Shown in pieces: positions 1-7,164 of a DNA stretch of 8,325 bases. Every line of letters begins with the position of its first letter. The stretch's first letter is position 1. Under the pieces are notes generated by a model. That model did no database searches, had not been told where the DNA came from, and saw nothing but the letters and a program-made list of their open reading frames with translations. The translations under genes were made by a program, and so were the position numbers. Where the stretch lies: positions 1 to 8,325 of the forward strand of contig USIN01000066.1 in NCBI GenBank assembly GCA_900554715.1, read 5' to 3'. This DNA comes from an uncultured Bacteroidales bacterium. Its GTDB lineage: Bacteria; Bacteroidota; Bacteroidia; Bacteroidales; Muribaculaceae.

Positions 1-1233
1 GGTCTCGCCGACGGCATAGCTATCGAGACACTCGTGTCTGACAGCCTCGCCCCCTTCTGTCCGTTGAGAGTGACACTCATCGACCGCGACGGCACTGTCT
101 TCTACGACAACAACAACCGCACCCCGATGCCGACAGCAAACCACAATTCGCGACCCGAAGTCATCACAGCCCGGGCAAAAGGCGTCGGCCGATCGGTCGA
201 AAGATACTCAGAAAGCGACGACGACATCTACTTCTACTCGGCCAAAGCCGGCGACAACGGCCTCGTCGTGAGGTCGGCCGCCCTCTACACCCACAATCTG
301 CGCGAATTTCTGCGCGCCGACAGCAGCCTTATCTGGCTGATGGCGATAATGACGATGGCCATGAGCCTTGTCGCTTTCTTTGCCACGCGGCGCATATCGC
401 AGAGCATCACGCGTCTCAACCGCTTCGCAGAACGCGCCGAACGCGGCGACAGCATCTATGACGACTGCGCCTTCCCCAACGACGAACTCGGCAGCATCGC
501 CGGACACATCGTCAGACTCTACGTCCAGCGCGACCGCGAGCACCGCGAAGCCCTGGCGCTCGAACAGGACAGGACACGCCTGAAGAAACAGCTGACCAAC
601 AACATCAACCATGAGCTAAAAACACCCGTAGCGTCGATGCTCGTCAGTCTCGAGCTGCTGCGCGACCACCCCGAACTGCCCGACGCCCGAAAAGAGGAAT
701 TTATCAGACGCATTCATGATAACGCACTGCGTCTAAGCTCGCTGCTCAAAGACGTCTCCGTGCTCACACGCATCGAGGAAGCACCCGAAATAATCGAACG
801 TCAGCCCGTCGGACTGCGCGGGCTTATTGACGCCATTGTCTCAGACACCCGTCTCCGCAGCGACGTCAGAATCGACGTCGACGTACCTCACCTGACAATA
901 AACGGCAACCGCCGTCTGCTCGAATCAATCTTCAGCAATCTCATCGACAACGCCCTCGCCTACAGCGGCTGCACCGTCATCTCGATCACGGCCGACAACG
1001 AAGGTAATTTCACTTTCAGCGACAATGGCTGCGGGGTGCCCGACGATGCGCTGCCGCATATTTTCGAGCGCTTCTACCGCGTCGACAGCGGACGTTCACG
1101 GGCCACAGGAGGCACCGGTCTCGGTCTTGCTATCGTGCGCAATGCCGTCGCTTTCCATGGTGGCGAAATCAAAGCGAGCAATGACCGCGGACTGAAATTC
1201 TCATTCAACCTCCCATCCGAAATTTTACAATAA
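1..1233 (+). CDS. Sensor histidine kinase, 5' end cut by window edge
   Basis: Membrane sensor kinase of a two-component system; it would autophosphorylate on a histidine and pass the phosphate to a response regulator, which is not in the window. The frame is open from base 1, so the GTG at 34 is probably internal and the true start, with a first membrane helix, lies upstream. Counting from that GTG: an extracytoplasmic sensor part (1-95), one membrane helix (about 98-117), a HAMP-like linker (118-170), the dimerisation/phosphoacceptor motif INHELKTPVAS with His193 (bases 610-612), then an ATPase domain with N-box SNLIDNALAYS (301-311), G1 box DNGCGVPD (330-337), F-box FERFYRVD (344-351) and G2 box GGTGLGLAI (359-367). 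All kinase motifs are intact. The signal sensed cannot be told from sequence. The phosphate transporter follows after 97 bp with its own promoter, so a link to phosphate sensing is possible but unproven. Confidence 0.93.
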   Translation, partial: GLADGIAIETLVSDSLAPFCPLRVTLIDRDGTVFYDNNNRTPMPTANHNSRPEVITARAKGVGRSVERYSESDDDIYFYSAKAGDNGLVVRSAALYTHNLREFLRADSSLIWLMAIMTMAMSLVAFFATRRISQSITRLNRFAERAERGDSIYDDCAFPNDELGSIAGHIVRLYVQRDREHREALALEQDRTRLKKQLTNNINHELKTPVASMLVSLELLRDHPELPDARKEEFIRRIHDNALRLSSLLKDVSVLTRIEEAPEIIERQPVGLRGLIDAIVSDTRLRSDVRIDVDVPHLTINGNRRLLESIFSNLIDNALAYSGCTVISITADNEGNFTFSDNGCGVPDDALPHIFERFYRVDSGRSRATGGTGLGLAIVRNAVAFHGGEIKASNDRGLKFSFNLPSEILQ

Positions 1234-1271
1234 CGAAACAATATCTCAGCAATTAGTTAACATTGACACCC

Positions 1272-1330
1272 GAAATTTGTATTAGTTATAAGACTCCACT
1301 TATATTTCAAATACAAATTTCTAATACAAA
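1272..1330. repeat. Inverted repeat with two alternative right arms before the phosphate transporter
   Basis: GAAATTTGTATT (1272-1283) is repeated as a perfect reverse complement, AATACAAATTTC, at 1310-1321, with 26 bases between. An overlapping part of the left arm, TTTGTATTAG (1276-1285), is also perfectly complementary to CTAATACAAA (1321-1330), which touches the ATG. The right side therefore holds AATACAAA twice, 13 bp apart. The left arm covers the proposed -33 box and the right arms lie just after the -7 box, as expected of an operator. If transcription starts near 1315 the left arm is not in the mRNA, so a DNA site is likelier than an RNA switch. Confidence 0.6.
1276..1308 (+). promoter_or_regulatory. 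Candidate Bacteroidota promoter for the phosphate transporter
   Basis: TTTG at 1276-1279 and TATATTTC at 1301-1308 are separated by 21 bp. This fits the Bacteroidota -33/-7 pattern TTTG and TAnnTTTG, with only the last base of the -7 box differing. The predicted start of transcription, near 1315, would give a leader of about 15 bases. ATTAGTTA occurs at 1252-1259 and again at 1281-1288, the second inside the spacer. No terminator hairpin is visible after the kinase gene, so read-through from it is also possible. Confidence 0.55.
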
Positions 1331-3607
1331 ATGGATCTATTGTTTTTAGGTATTGTCATTTTCCTCTTCCTCCTCGCCGTGTTCGATCTCACGGTCGGCG
1401 TCAGCAACGATGCCGTCAACTTTCTTTCATCTGCCGTAGGCTCCAAAGCCGCCCCGTTCAAACACATCATAGCCGTCGCGGCCATAGGCGTCTTTATCGG
1501 CGCGGCAATGAGCAACGGCATGATGGACATAGCGCGTCACGGCATATTCAGGCCCGAAAACCTGTCGTTCTATGATGTCATAGCAATATTCATGGCCGTC
1601 ATGGTCACTGACATCATCCTGCTCGACATGTTCAACTCACTGGGTATGCCTACATCGACCACAGTCTCACTGGTTTTTGAACTTCTCGGCGCCACCTTTG
1701 TCGTGGCTTTGTTCAAAATCTCAGAACCCGGCAGTACACTCGGTCTCGGCGACCTGCTCAACACAGAAAAGGCGCTTTCTGTCATCCTCGGCATCTTCCT
1801 CTCCGTGGCCATCGCCTTTGTATTCGGCACGATAGTGCAGTTTATCACACGTCTGATATTCACATTCGAATACCGCAGCCGCATGAAATGGAAAGTCGGC
1901 ATCTTCGGCGGCGTGGCCTGCACAGCAATCGTCTACTTCATGCTCATCAAAGGCATCAAAGACCTGACAATCATGACACCTGAGCTTAAAGCATGGATCG
2001 ACACCCACACCGCCCTGATAATCGGCGCCTCATTCGCCGGCTTCACCATACTGATGCAGACGCTTCACTTCCTGAAAGTCAATGTCCTGAAGGTTGTGGT
2101 TCTGCTCGGCACATTCGCCCTCGCCATGGCATTTGCCGGCAACGACCTCGTCAACTTCATCGGCGTGCCGCTGACATCTCTCGCCTCTTATCAGGACTAT
2201 GCGGCCTCGGGCGGCGGCAACCTCCACGGCTTCATGATGTCGAGCCTCAACGGCCCGGCGCAGACGCCTTTCTATTTCCTCGTCGGCGCGGGAATGATTA
2301 TGGTCGTCGCCCTCGCCTCGTCGAAGAAATCGCGCCAGGTGACGCAGACTACCGTCGGTCTCAGCTCCCACGGCAGCGGCGACGAGCTCTTCGGTTCGTC
2401 GCGCCTCGGCCGTGCCCTGGTGCGCCGCACCCTCGCGGCCTTCAACACCGTCAGCAGCCACACACCCGAGCGCGTCAAACGCTTTATCGCCCGAAGAATG
2501 GACACGACAGTGGCGTCGCCCGAAGAAGGCGCCGCCTTCGACCTCGTCAGGGCCTCCGTCAACCTGATGCTTGCCGGCGTCCTCATTGCCTGTGGTACAT
2601 CTATGAAGCTGCCGCTGTCGACGACATTCGTCACATTCATGGTAGCCATGGGCACATCTTTGGCCGACCGCGCCTGGGGACGCGAGAGCGCTGTCTTCCG
2701 CATCACAGGCGTCATCTCTGTCATCGGCGGATGGTTTATAACCGCCGGAGTGGCATTCATAGGCGCCGGACTCATCGTCTGCCTCATGCATCTCGGGGGC
2801 GTCCCGCTGATGATAGCCGGAGGCATAATCGCTCTCGCCACACTCGTGCGCAGCAATATACGATTCCGCAAAAAATCACGCGAAAAAGCCGGCGACACTC
2901 TCTTTCAGACCATACTGTCGACCGACTCGCCCGACAATGTCTGGCCCCTGCTGATAATCTATATCAACGAAAAACAGGAAATGTTCCTCAACTTTGTCAT
3001 AGACACTTACAAAACAGTCTCCGAGGGCTTTATCAACGACAATGTCAAACAGCTCTCCCGGGCCGAGCGCCTGCTCGTCACCGAAAAAGATGTTTTGAAA
3101 TCACAGCGACGCAAACTGACGCTATGCCTGCGCCGCGCGACGCCGGCCGTGGCTATCGAAAAAAGCACATGGTTCCATCTCAGTAACAGCATGGCGATGT
3201 CAATGACATATAACCTGCGACGCATCAACGAAGTATCCAAGGAACATGTCGACAACAACTTCCGACGTCTTCCCGAACAGTTCCACAGCACCTACAGACA
3301 CCTCTCCGACGAAATCATCTCCGTCCTCACCGATGCCGTCGGCGCCGTAAAAGTGAGCGATCCCAAAGTCATAGACAACCTACGCAACCGGTGTGAGACC
3401 ATCAAAAGCGAGCTGACAGAAGCGACCCGCGAAGTCTACGGTTATCTCCGCACCGGCGACGCCGACAATATGACAGTCGGATATGTCTATCTCAACATGC
3501 TTCAGGAAAGCCAGGAATTTGTCACGTCGCTACGCAAACTGCTGCGTGCTTCGGGCAAACTCAATCTTAAGCCTTCGACCTACCGTAGCTTCACACACGC
3601 TATTTAA
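1331..3607 (+). CDS. PiT-family inorganic phosphate transporter with PhoU-like C-terminal region
   Basis: Inner-membrane phosphate permease of the PiT/Pho4 (SLC20-like) family, which moves phosphate or metal-phosphate with a coupling cation. The two family signatures are visible: GVSNDAVNFLSSAVGS (residues 23-38) and AGNDLVNFIGVPLTS (269-283). Two P-x-STT motifs also occur (PTSTT, 107-111; PLSTT, 428-432). Hydrophobic helices fill about 1-330 and 405-510, split by a hydrophilic stretch at 331-404. Residues about 515-745 are soluble, helical and charged, resembling PhoU. At 758 residues the protein is far longer than a minimal PiT (roughly 330-500), because of this tail. The ATG at 1331 begins directly at the first helix; no Shine-Dalgarno is present. 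The stop overlaps the convergent antiporter gene by 8 bp. Family assignment is firm; the PhoU resemblance is by eye and the coupling ion is unknown. Confidence 0.93.
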   Translation: MDLLFLGIVIFLFLLAVFDLTVGVSNDAVNFLSSAVGSKAAPFKHIIAVAAIGVFIGAAMSNGMMDIARHGIFRPENLSFYDVIAIFMAVMVTDIILLDMFNSLGMPTSTTVSLVFELLGATFVVALFKISEPGSTLGLGDLLNTEKALSVILGIFLSVAIAFVFGTIVQFITRLIFTFEYRSRMKWKVGIFGGVACTAIVYFMLIKGIKDLTIMTPELKAWIDTHTALIIGASFAGFTILMQTLHFLKVNVLKVVVLLGTFALAMAFAGNDLVNFIGVPLTSLASYQDYAASGGGNLHGFMMSSLNGPAQTPFYFLVGAGMIMVVALASSKKSRQVTQTTVGLSSHGSGDELFGSSRLGRALVRRTLAAFNTVSSHTPERVKRFIARRMDTTVASPEEGAAFDLVRASVNLMLAGVLIACGTSMKLPLSTTFVTFMVAMGTSLADRAWGRESAVFRITGVISVIGGWFITAGVAFIGAGLIVCLMHLGGVPLMIAGGIIALATLVRSNIRFRKKSREKAGDTLFQTILSTDSPDNVWPLLIIYINEKQEMFLNFVIDTYKTVSEGFINDNVKQLSRAERLLVTEKDVLKSQRRKLTLCLRRATPAVAIEKSTWFHLSNSMAMSMTYNLRRINEVSKEHVDNNFRRLPEQFHSTYRHLSDEIISVLTDAVGAVKVSDPKVIDNLRNRCETIKSELTEATREVYGYLRTGDADNMTVGYVYLNMLQESQEFVTSLRKLLRASGKLNLKPSTYRSFTHAI

Positions 3608-5078
3608 CCATTTCCTTGAGATACTCGGCCTTTCGGGAGATGAGCAGCAGCACATCGCCTATATAGAGCCGGGTATTTCCTTTGGGGACGAGGTATGCGT
3701 CACCGCGTTTGACGAGTATGACAAGCGTCTCGGGTGGTAATGTTATCTCACTCAATGTCGATCCGTCAGTCAGAAGCTCGGGAGTCACGGTCTTCTCCTG
3801 CGAAGCCGCCGTGACTTCTTCAGGCAGCTCGAAGCCCGAGAAATGACGCGGCTTCACTTCTTCTGTCAGCCCGAGCCAGCGCGCCATGCGTGTGACAGTC
3901 GTACCCTGTATCAGCAGCGACAGAATAGTGATGAAAAACACGATGTTGAACATAAACCTCGCATGCTCGACCGCGGGCGACATAAGCGCGTAAGTGGCAA
4001 AGATGATAGGCACGGCGCCGCGGAGACCAACCCATCCGATATAAGTCTTTGCCTTGAACGTATAGCGTCTGAACGGCGCGAGACACAGATAGACCGCAGC
4101 CGGACGCGCGATAAAAATCATAAAGACACCGAGCATTATGCCGGGTACGGCGATATGCAACAGTTCGTGAGGATTGACGAGCAGACCGAGCGTGAGGAAC
4201 ATGACAATCTGGACAAGCCACGAGAATCCCCCGAAAAATGTAGCTATCGTGCGTTTGAGCACAATCTTGTTATTGCCGACGACAACACCAGCGATATACA
4301 CGGCCAGATAACTGTTGCCGCCGATCATGTTTGTGAGTGTGAACGCAAAGAAACAGCAGGCTATCACCAGCACCGGATACAGAAACTCATTGTTGGCGCG
4401 GACATGGTTGACAAGTCTCACCGTGAGATAGCCTATTATAATGCCGGCGACCGCGCCGACACCGAGCTGAACCACAAGACGCCAGATAGTCTCGAGTATC
4501 ATGCCGCCGGTGATGTCGACACCTTCTTCTATCGTCGATATGAGCAGTATGACAAGCAGATAGGCAATCGGGTCATTGGAACCGCTCTCAAGCTCGAGTG
4601 TCGGTTTAAGGCGCTGTTTCAGCCCGACGCCCGACGAGTTCAGTATAGAGAACACCGACGCCGAGTCGGTCGACGACATGATTGCCGCCAGCAGCAGCGA
4701 CTCAGCCCAGCCGAACGCATAATCCGGCAGCATCAGACCCATCATTTCATGGATGAATATGCCCATCAGAGCTGTCGTTATAAGCACACCTACCGTCGCT
4801 AAGACGACACCGGGCGCAAGCACCGGCTTGATCTGACGGTAACTCGTGTCAAGACCGCCTGAAAACAGGATTATACACAGCGACACCATGCCGATGAATT
4901 CAGCTGTCGCCGCACTGTCAAACTGTATGCCGAATCCGTCGGCGCCCGCAAGCATGCCGATGCCGAGAAAAGCCAGAAGCGCAGGCATACCGTAACGGCT
5001 GCCTGCCTTCCCGGCCAAAACGCTGAACAGCAGCAACACAGCCGATACAAGCATTATATTACCCGGGGTTATCTCCAT
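3600..5078 (-). CDS. nhaP2: K+/H+ antiporter, NhaP2/CvrA type, with TrkA_C-like domain
   Basis: Cation/proton antiporter of the inner membrane, best matched to the NhaP2/CvrA K+/H+ exchangers that expel potassium and help control cell pH and volume. Residues 1-400 are about a dozen hydrophobic helices. Family motifs include LFSGGLDT (71-78), SSTDSASVFSIL (135-146, Asp138), ESGSNDP (164-170, with the Asn168-Asp169 pair expected to bind the ion) and GLRGAVPI (351-358). Residues about 410-492 form a soluble domain like TrkA_C (RCK-C), including the stretch LVPKGNTRLYIGDVLLLI (463-480), a likely ligand-controlled gate. The E. coli relative is longer (about 578 residues), so the last domain of that protein is absent here. 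The ATG at 5078 lies about 20 bases downstream of the predicted transcription start. The gene is convergent with the phosphate transporter. Sodium instead of potassium as substrate cannot be excluded. Confidence 0.9.
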   Translation of the reverse strand: MEITPGNIMLVSAVLLLFSVLAGKAGSRYGMPALLAFLGIGMLAGADGFGIQFDSAATAEFIGMVSLCIILFSGGLDTSYRQIKPVLAPGVVLATVGVLITTALMGIFIHEMMGLMLPDYAFGWAESLLLAAIMSSTDSASVFSILNSSGVGLKQRLKPTLELESGSNDPIAYLLVILLISTIEEGVDITGGMILETIWRLVVQLGVGAVAGIIIGYLTVRLVNHVRANNEFLYPVLVIACCFFAFTLTNMIGGNSYLAVYIAGVVVGNNKIVLKRTIATFFGGFSWLVQIVMFLTLGLLVNPHELLHIAVPGIMLGVFMIFIARPAAVYLCLAPFRRYTFKAKTYIGWVGLRGAVPIIFATYALMSPAVEHARFMFNIVFFITILSLLIQGTTVTRMARWLGLTEEVKPRHFSGFELPEEVTAASQEKTVTPELLTDGSTLSEITLPPETLVILVKRGDAYLVPKGNTRLYIGDVLLLISRKAEYLKEMVK

Positions 5079-5104
5079 ATTTTTATTCTGTTACAATTAT
5101 TTTA

Positions 5105-5135
5105 CAAAGATAAGCAATAGCGATTGTATGTCAAA
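5105..5135 (-). promoter_or_regulatory. Bacteroidota-type promoter for the antiporter
   Basis: Read on the minus strand, TTTG (5135-5132) and TATCTTTG (5112-5105) are exactly 19 bp apart, a perfect match to the Bacteroidota TTTG-N19-TAnnTTTG promoter. Transcription should start near 5098, giving a leader of about 20 bases. The leader holds TGTAACAGAA, a ten-base word also found at 8147-8156. No equally good promoter was found for the divergent pncB in the same 115-bp gap. Confidence 0.7.
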
Positions 5136-5193
5136 ATAAGTCAAACAATAAAGCGTGCTCGATGGTTTTATTACAAAAAGAATATCCATCCTT

Positions 5194-6405
5194 ATGCGAC
5201 AGATCATAACTCACTTCACCGACGACGATTTATATAAATTCACCATGTGCTGCGCTGTCATCGACAACTATCCCCGCACACAGGTCAGATATAAGTTCTA
5301 TGACCGCAACGACACAGTCTACCCGCCGGGGTTCGCCGACGAGCTCAGACGGCAGATCGCCATGCTCGAGAGTGTCGTCATCACCGGTGAAGAGATAGAG
5401 TTCATGCGTCGCCGCTGCAGCTACATACCCTCGTGGTTCTATCGTTTTCTCAGAGGATTCCGCTATGACAGACGTCTCGTCACAATCGGTCAGGACGACG
5501 AAGGCCACCTGCATGTCAGTTTCGAGGGCGCATGGTGCGACACCATACTGCTCGAAGTCAAAGTGCTCGCCATAATATCAGAACTGTATTATATGATGAC
5601 AGGCCGGACACATCTGCTTGACTACAGCCGATACTACACTCATACATACGACAAAGGACAGCGTCTCATCAATGCCGGATGCGTCTTCAGCGACTTCGGC
5701 ACACGCCGCCGCGCATCGTTCGAGGCCCAGGATACCGTCGTCAGAGCCATGGCTGACTGCAGCAAAGCGACCGGTGGCCCCGGCGTCTTCGTCGGCACGA
5801 GCAACGTCTATTTCGCCATGAAATACGACCTGACCCCCGTCGGCACGATGGCACACGAGCTTATATGCGCCATTGCCGGCATGTATGGACCTCAGATGGC
5901 AAACTATCTGGCGATGAAAGTTTGGGCCATGACCTATCGCGGCGCTCTCGGCACCTTCCTTTATGACACCTACGGCTGGCGCATTTTCAGCCTCAACTTC
6001 TCTGAAGACTATGCCAACATGTTCAAGGGCCTGCGGGTCGACAGCGGCGACAACCGCGAGCAGCTCGACCTCATAGTAAAAAAATACCGGTCGCTAAACA
6101 TCGACCCGGCGACAAAACAGATTGTCTTCAGCAACGGTCTCACCACCGACGAGGCCATCGCCCTCCAGCGATATGCCACCGGCCGTTGCATTCCTTCGTT
6201 CGGCATCGGCACACATTTCACCAACGACTTTCCCGGCGTCGCGCCGATGAATATCGTCATCAAACTCCTGGCCGTCAAAATCACCGAATCATGGCCTTTC
6301 TATTGCGAGACATGCAAACTCAGCGAAGACCGTGGCAAATACTCCGGCGACGAGACCACAGTCAGACGCTTCACCGAAGCGCTGCACATAAATCATCAGT
6401 TATAA
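5194..6405 (+). CDS. pncB: Nicotinate phosphoribosyltransferase
   Basis: Cytoplasmic enzyme of NAD salvage (Preiss-Handler pathway): it joins nicotinate and PRPP to give nicotinate mononucleotide, coupled to ATP hydrolysis. The N-terminus has the family start, FTDDDLYKFTM (8-18). The motif PVGTMAHE carries His221 (bases 5854-5856), which corresponds to the phosphorylated histidine of bacterial PncB. RVDSGD and FSNGLTTDEA follow, then the phosphate-binding loop FGIGTHFTND near the C-terminus. Length is 403 residues, normal for the family (about 400). The frame continues up to a GTG at 5155, but the ATG at 5194 is preferred because known family members begin a few residues before the DxDLYK motif. 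The channel-like gene follows after 10 bp, suggesting co-transcription. No convincing promoter was seen upstream. Confidence 0.95.
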   Translation: MRQIITHFTDDDLYKFTMCCAVIDNYPRTQVRYKFYDRNDTVYPPGFADELRRQIAMLESVVITGEEIEFMRRRCSYIPSWFYRFLRGFRYDRRLVTIGQDDEGHLHVSFEGAWCDTILLEVKVLAIISELYYMMTGRTHLLDYSRYYTHTYDKGQRLINAGCVFSDFGTRRRASFEAQDTVVRAMADCSKATGGPGVFVGTSNVYFAMKYDLTPVGTMAHELICAIAGMYGPQMANYLAMKVWAMTYRGALGTFLYDTYGWRIFSLNFSEDYANMFKGLRVDSGDNREQLDLIVKKYRSLNIDPATKQIVFSNGLTTDEAIALQRYATGRCIPSFGIGTHFTNDFPGVAPMNIVIKLLAVKITESWPFYCETCKLSEDRGKYSGDETTVRRFTEALHINHQL

Positions 6406-6415
6406 GCGTTTAAAC

Positions 6416-7153
6416 ATGAGTGCCCTATTTTCTTCTTCATCACAAAACGGCCATAAAGACAAGAACTACCTGCTCGGGCTGGCCAACCTCATAGTGCTCA
6501 TACTCTCGGTCCTTCTTATCGTATGGATCTCAATTGACACATTCAAGCGTGTCAACGTGCTTGAAAACCATGCCTACATGACCTTCCAGTTCTGGGTCTG
6601 CGTTTTCTTCATACTCGATTTCTTTGTCGGTCTCTATTATGCCGCCGACCGCTGGCGTTTCTTCCGCCACCGCATCGTCTTTTTGCTCTTGTCTATACCC
6701 TATCTCAATATAATCAACCTGCTGGATATAAAGCTGAGCTACGACGCTCTCTATTTCATACGCTTCATTCCTTTGGCCCGAGGTGCGCTGGCGCTGTCTA
6801 TTGTCATAGGCTATCTGTCGTCAAACGCTGTCACCAGCCTCTTTATGAGTTACCTCTCGATAATGTTGCTCGTCGGCTATTTCTGCTCGCTGATTTTCTA
6901 TCAGCGCGAAGCCGGCGTCAATCCCGAGGTCAATACCTACTGGACCGCCCTGTGGTGGTCGGCCATGAACATGTCGACCGTCGGCTGTGACATATCTCCC
7001 GTCACAGTCGCCGGCAAAATCGTCGCCGTTGTCCTGCCCGTGTCAGGAATGGTCATCTTTCCGCTGTTTACAGTCTATCTCACCGACTATGTCACGCGCG
7101 CCGTGAAAAGGACCAAAAAGAACGGCTCTCTTGACAGTTCAGCCGACATCTGA
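6416..7153 (+). CDS. Six-helix potassium-channel-like membrane protein with atypical filter
   Basis: Small inner-membrane protein of 245 residues with the layout of a voltage-gated cation channel. Helices by eye: S1 about 17-43, S2 54-76, S3 85-102, S4 110-135, S5 136-162, a pore helix and filter at 172-193, and S6 195-226. The pore segment WWSAMNMSTVGCDIS resembles the potassium filter TTVGYGD. Here the filter reads Thr188-Val189-Gly190-Cys191-Asp192, so the Tyr-Gly pair is replaced. S4 has only two arginines (RFIPLARG), so voltage sensing may be weak. There is no RCK or cyclic-nucleotide domain; the protein ends in a short basic, then serine/acid-rich tail. It starts 10 bp after pncB and converges with the MBL-fold gene, 11 bp away. 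Channel architecture is well supported; ion choice and function are not known. Confidence 0.8.
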   Translation: MSALFSSSSQNGHKDKNYLLGLANLIVLILSVLLIVWISIDTFKRVNVLENHAYMTFQFWVCVFFILDFFVGLYYAADRWRFFRHRIVFLLLSIPYLNIINLLDIKLSYDALYFIRFIPLARGALALSIVIGYLSSNAVTSLFMSYLSIMLLVGYFCSLIFYQREAGVNPEVNTYWTALWWSAMNMSTVGCDISPVTVAGKIVAVVLPVSGMVIFPLFTVYLTDYVTRAVKRTKKNGSLDSSADI

Positions 7154-7164
7154 CCGACACGCGC

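Noticed and set aside
2030..2791. A 253-codon open frame opposite the phosphate transporter
   Set aside because: Acidic, His- and Gly-rich product without motifs, wholly inside a well-supported gene on the other strand.
1993..3186. A 397-codon open frame inside the phosphate transporter gene, same strand, other frame
   Set aside because: Its product is extremely rich in Arg, His and Pro and has no recognisable motif. The overlapping PiT frame has clear family signatures throughout.
3843..4802. A 319-codon open frame opposite the antiporter gene
   Set aside because: It is antisense to conserved antiporter helices, has a polar, low-similarity composition and no promoter; it is a by-product of GC-rich codon use.
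5155..5193. Upstream GTG start for pncB adding 13 residues
   Set aside because: Family members begin only a few residues before the DxDLYK motif, so the ATG at 5194 fits better.
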